Assembly: GCA_029582165.1 (NCBI GenBank)
Contig: CM055874.1
Location: 43,779,883-43,843,882 of the forward strand
Direction of reading: 5' to 3'
DNA from: Portulaca oleracea
Lineage: Eukaryota; Streptophyta; Magnoliopsida; Caryophyllales; Portulacaceae
Length of the DNA: 64,000 bases
The position numbers and the translations under genes were made by a program. How positions within the stretch are numbered: position 1 is the stretch's first letter; each line of letters begins with the position of its first letter. Shown here one piece after another: positions 60,797-64,000 of this stretch. Under the pieces are notes generated by a model, which was not told the origin of the DNA, made no database searches, and saw only the letters and a program-made list of their open reading frames with translations.

Positions 60797-62040
60797 CACC
60801 ATCAGTATGAAAGACCACTTCGTTCTATCTTTTACGGGTTAAATGATTGAGAGGTTAGTTGGACATTACTACTTTCTGGATGGTTACTCTAGCTATACCC
60901 AAGTTTTCGTAGCACTTGAAGACTAAGATAAGACAACCTTCACATGATCCTTTGGCACTTTTCCGTTTAGGAGAATTCTTGAGCACTGTCGAGGTTAATC
61001 TCCAGGGGAGGGATGGCTTAATCCGTTTTCAACTTCTTGGGGAATTAAGACGACCATCTCGGAATTTGCTAGAGTTTTCGGCCTCCCCAAAAAGACCTAT
61101 CGAAAAAAACAGACCATCCCTCATAATTGGGACAGGGTGGGATTCTTTAGGGAGGTATCCGGCTTTGACCAGTAGGACCCCCAAAACTCTATCTCTGCCC
61201 TCATTCGCAACCCCATGCTGAGATATGTGCACCGCATTCTATCTTGCGGCATATTTGAGAGACCGGGTAATTCGAACAAGGCCACTAAGGCCGATTGCTA
61301 TACGTTGTACGCCATGCTTAACGGCGACAACACCACTGCCCCAACCGCCCTATTCGCCTCCCATATTTCCTGCATCCCAAACTCGACCTCGGGGATTGCC
61401 ATAGGGGGTTACATAACCCACCTTGCTGGCCATTTTGCCTTTAGACCCAGCCCTACCGCCTCGACCGCGTCTCGAGAAACATGCTCATTGACGGGGATCA
61501 ATGCCGCTCCTTTGGGATGTGCGCGTTCGATAGTAACTGCCGTTGTCTGTGGGTCTATCCTAACAATGTTCGGTTTGCCCTACCATACCCCCACTCTCCA
61601 TCCGGGACCAAGCCAACATTCTTTGGTTACCCCCCGTCCCTCTTGTCCCAGCTATGCCCAATCCCCAACCTTCCCAACCCCAGCAACCGCCCTTCGACGC
61701 TGAGGCGCGTTACAACGCCCTTAATGACTATTGTCGCGACCTTAAACTTGCGGCCGCTGGCAATGAGCATCGGCTTGACGAGATCCAAACTTATCTGGTC
61801 GAGATGCGGAAAGCCTCCGACATAAACTTCACCAGCTTGGAATCCTCGATCGACAATTTTTCCCGACTCGTCCAAGCTATGTTCCCTTCCTCATCTCCAC
61901 CCTCTACCCAAAACCCGACCGCCCCATCTCCGCCGAGCGAGGATGAGGGATCCTTTGCTCGGCCCCTTCCCTTCTCACTGTTGTCTTCAACATTGAGGAC
62001 AATGCTACACTCAAGCATGGGGGGTCCATATGTATTTTGT
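60797..62040 (+). pseudogene. Athila RT fragment fused to ATHILA ORF-1 domain
   Basis: 60797-60965 reads MIERLVGHYYFLDGYSSYTQ then VFVALED-stop-DKTTFT, the RT palm region. Without the rest of pol it runs straight into LGEFLSTVEVNLQGRDGLIR, the start of the ATHILA ORF-1 domain (PF03078), followed by NPMLRYVHRILSCGIFERPG, DCYTLYAMLNGDNTTA and IAIGGYITHLAGHFAF (ORF 61215-61703). The tail has NALNDYCRDLKLAAAGNEHR (ORF 61654-62049) and, in another frame, FNIEDNATLKHGG. GC content is clearly higher than the flanks. RNase H and integrase are deleted. Confidence 0.82.
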
Positions 62041-62856
62041 GTATATTAGATGTTTTTCGATGATTTCCTTTTATTTTTCGTTTATTTTTACTTTATTTTC
62101 GTCTTTCTTTTTCTTTCTTTTTCATTCCTTAGTTTAATTTCCGCGTTTTTATGCTTGTTTTTCCTTTAGTGTGTTTTCTTTCTTTGAGTCTTCGTGTTTT
62201 TAGTATGTTCCTTTATTGTTTTTAGTTTTTCTTTTAAGTTTTTTTTAGTAAAATCTTGCATTCACCTAGTTTGCATTTGCTAGATTTGTCTTTTCTTTTC
62301 TTCCCTTAGTTTTTGGTTTTTCTTTTTCTTTCCTTTTGCATTCACAAATTAGAAAAACAAAAAAAAATCAAAAAATTAGAAAAAAGACAAAAAAATTAGA
62401 AAAGTCAAGAAAAACAAAAAAAAATATAGGATAGGATTAGGATTAATAATCCGGAACATCTCTTGCGTAATTTGTAAGCCAATTTGTCATTCAATTTGTC
62501 TTGCTTTACCTTGAGAAGTTTGGTTGAGAATAAAAAAGTTTTTGAAACTGATTTTGCAAACCTTTCTGATTTTGAGTCAAGCTACTAAAAGTGTGTTTAG
62601 ACACTTTGATTGGCTTAGTGGTGTAAATATGCGTGTCGTAAATCTTTGGGCTAGGTTTAGTTGATTGAGCCCTATCCCGTGAGTCCACATAGCCTAAAAA
62701 TATGGATTGATCATCTCTATCGATCCCTTTATTTCTTGAGTGACTCCACCACTAGTTGCACCTCTAGAACTTGCTCTGCATATTGTTTGAGAGTGGACCT
62801 TTGCATTGCATGGTGTGACAAAGTGATTGAGGCATTCATTTCTATATTTGTTGAAC
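62041..62856. other. Athila 3' untranslated region: pyrimidine-rich then A-rich
   Basis: 62041-62340 is rich in T/C with TTTATTTT and TTTCTTTTTC repeats; 62345-62430 is an A-rich tract (GAAAAAAGACAAAAAAATTAG). The rest is non-coding. No LTR could be delimited. Confidence 0.5.
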
Positions 62857-62869
62857 TACATAGCCAAAT

Positions 62870-64000
62870 AGCTTGCAACATCCCGCATCAGAGGGACTTG
62901 CTAACAATGGAGTCAACAATCATACAAGCCACTGGGTCTGTATCAAAAATTACAACTCTGAGTGGAACGAAGTTCATAATTATAATGGCATCTGAGGAGG
63001 AAGTGGATCACCTGGTGAATAATCGTGGCGATTTGGAAGTTTGGTTTGAGGACATCAAAAGATGGTCCAAGTATGATACTTGTGAAGAAAGAAGAGTGTG
63101 GGTTGACATCCATGGGCTTCCCCATCATGGGTGGAAGCTAGAAAACTTCCAGAAATGTGTGAGTCCTTGGGGCAACATTGTGAGCTTGGGGCAGAGCATT
63201 AGCAATGTGGAGCATTTCGAAAATATGAGAGCTTTGATCGTTACAAAAGTGTTATCAAGAATTGATGGAATGGTCCTCTAACAATTGAAGATTGCACTTT
63301 CAAAAATTTTCATCAAGGAATCAAGATCATTTGAATACATCCCTGTCCCTAAACAGTCAAAAGATCATGATTTTGTCCATTACGCAACGGATAAGGATGA
63401 TGAAGACAGTCAGTTTGACTCTGAACATCATGAACATCATCAGCAGCCTGACAGTGTTGAAGTTGTTCAAGATTCGCTTGAATCCGCTGTTGATAGGGAT
63501 TCAGAAGCTTGCAGTTGTAGAGAGGAAGTTGAGGAGACAGGGTGCAATCCAAACCATCTCTTGGGAGGCTCAAACCACATTCAAAGCAAGTCGACAGAGC
63601 GGCAGTTTAAACAATGAGTGTGCTTCGATCGATGTGCATACTAAGCATGCGAGAAGACAACCAAACAGTGCATTGGGAATAAATGATCAGGAAGGTGAAA
63701 TGTCTCCTTTTGCTGAAGCCAATGGCAATCTTGAAGCACCAAACAAAATTAACCAGCTGACGGCTCAAAATATTGATGAGGGCTTGGAACTCGTATCTGT
63801 TCACATTGAGGAGAGTGAAAATCTGGTTAATGCAAACCAGAATGAAACTCTGGGAGTAGCTACACAATGCATTGACAGCTACAACTCCAATGAAATAAAC
63901 AAGAGGATTAAAGCCAAAGCTGCCATAGTTGGAGACGATATCGGATCAGATTCCTTGATGATTTTGAAGAAGAGGTCGAGTTTTTAGAGGACTCGTTACA
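62870..64000 (+). pseudogene. L1 LINE ORF1, plus strand, continues off the window
   Basis: From about 62870 the frame reads MESTIIQATGSVSKITTLSG, EEEVDHLVNNRGDLEVWFED, then CEERRVWVDIHGLPHHGWKL and ENFQKCVSPWGNIVSLGQSI, the DUF4283-like, RNA-binding Gag domain of plant L1 ORF1. One TAA (63279-63281) interrupts; the same frame continues with KIFIKESRSFEYIPV to 63617. A +1 frameshift near 63560-63600 links to a further open stretch (SLNNECASIDVHTKHARRQP...) reaching 63987. The 5' limit is uncertain because an in-frame extension into Athila sequence (from 62661) is accidental. The copy is mildly decayed; ORF2 would lie right of the window. Confidence 0.8.

Larger units (their letters stand above)
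56780..62856 (+). mobile_element. Decayed Athila-type Ty3/gypsy element, plus orientation
   Basis: In order on the plus strand: gag (56780-57533), a nested solo LTR (57534-58459), gag end, protease and RT (58465-60337), an insertion of about 445 bp (60345-60789), an RT fragment, a deletion, the ATHILA ORF-1 domain (about 60970-62040) and a pyrimidine-rich 3' region. No LTR pair of its own is recognisable. Many stops mark it as old. Confidence 0.8.

Noticed and set aside
62661..62869. N-terminal extension of the L1 ORF1 frame
   Set aside because: The sequence resembles Athila 3' non-coding DNA and the open frame here looks accidental.

Overview
This window is nuclear DNA of a flowering plant, most likely a core eudicot. 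The evidence is spliced genes with GT-AG introns, plant-specific gene families, and a dense mix of plant transposon types: Stowaway and Tourist MITEs, L1 and RTE LINEs, and Copia, Athila-type and chromovirus LTR elements. The AT-rich intergenic sequence fits this. I cannot name the species.

Three host genes look functional. (1) 35-493, minus strand: an exon of a bHLH transcription factor of the bHLH18/19/25 (NAI1) type, continuing beyond the left edge. (2) 24243-33891, minus strand: a complete 16-exon SPINSTER-like major facilitator transporter; my exon chain gives 540 residues with every phase closing. (3) 46557-50468, plus strand: a complete 11-exon BUBR1/MAD3 spindle-checkpoint gene of 406 residues with two KEN boxes and no kinase domain. 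A PP2C phosphatase pseudogene lies at 54711-56359.

The rest is mostly layered transposons. Left of 11 kb are at least five MITEs and a compact Copia element (2440-4568) whose short interior joins coding fragments in a non-canonical order. From about 11.1 to 22.9 kb lies one minus-strand L1 LINE. An RTE-type LINE is nested in its 3' UTR (17-bp target duplication) and a coding-poor Ty3/gypsy element in its ORF1 (5-bp duplication). A 10-bp duplication flanks a CGGGT-rich element inside the largest SPINSTER intron. From 37.4 to about 46.3 kb a decayed minus-strand chromovirus with a very long LTR splits an older MITE, and its LTR carries a solo LTR of another family (TSD ATCAG).

Right of BUBR1 are a decayed hAT transposase (51.3-53.8 kb), the PP2C pseudogene, and a decayed plus-strand Athila element (56.8-62.9 kb). 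The Athila element holds a solo LTR (TSD TCACC) and a 445-bp insertion, and a deletion has fused its reverse transcriptase to the ATHILA ORF-1 domain. The start of a second L1 LINE (ORF1, DUF4283-like) runs off the right edge.

I saw no CRISPR array, rRNA gene, operon or convincing tRNA gene. I found no clearly new functional system. The most informative signals are the nesting chronology, the shuffled Copia interior and the extended Copia LTR end carrying a second primer-binding-like site. All boundaries were read by eye; those supported by target-site duplications are the most reliable.
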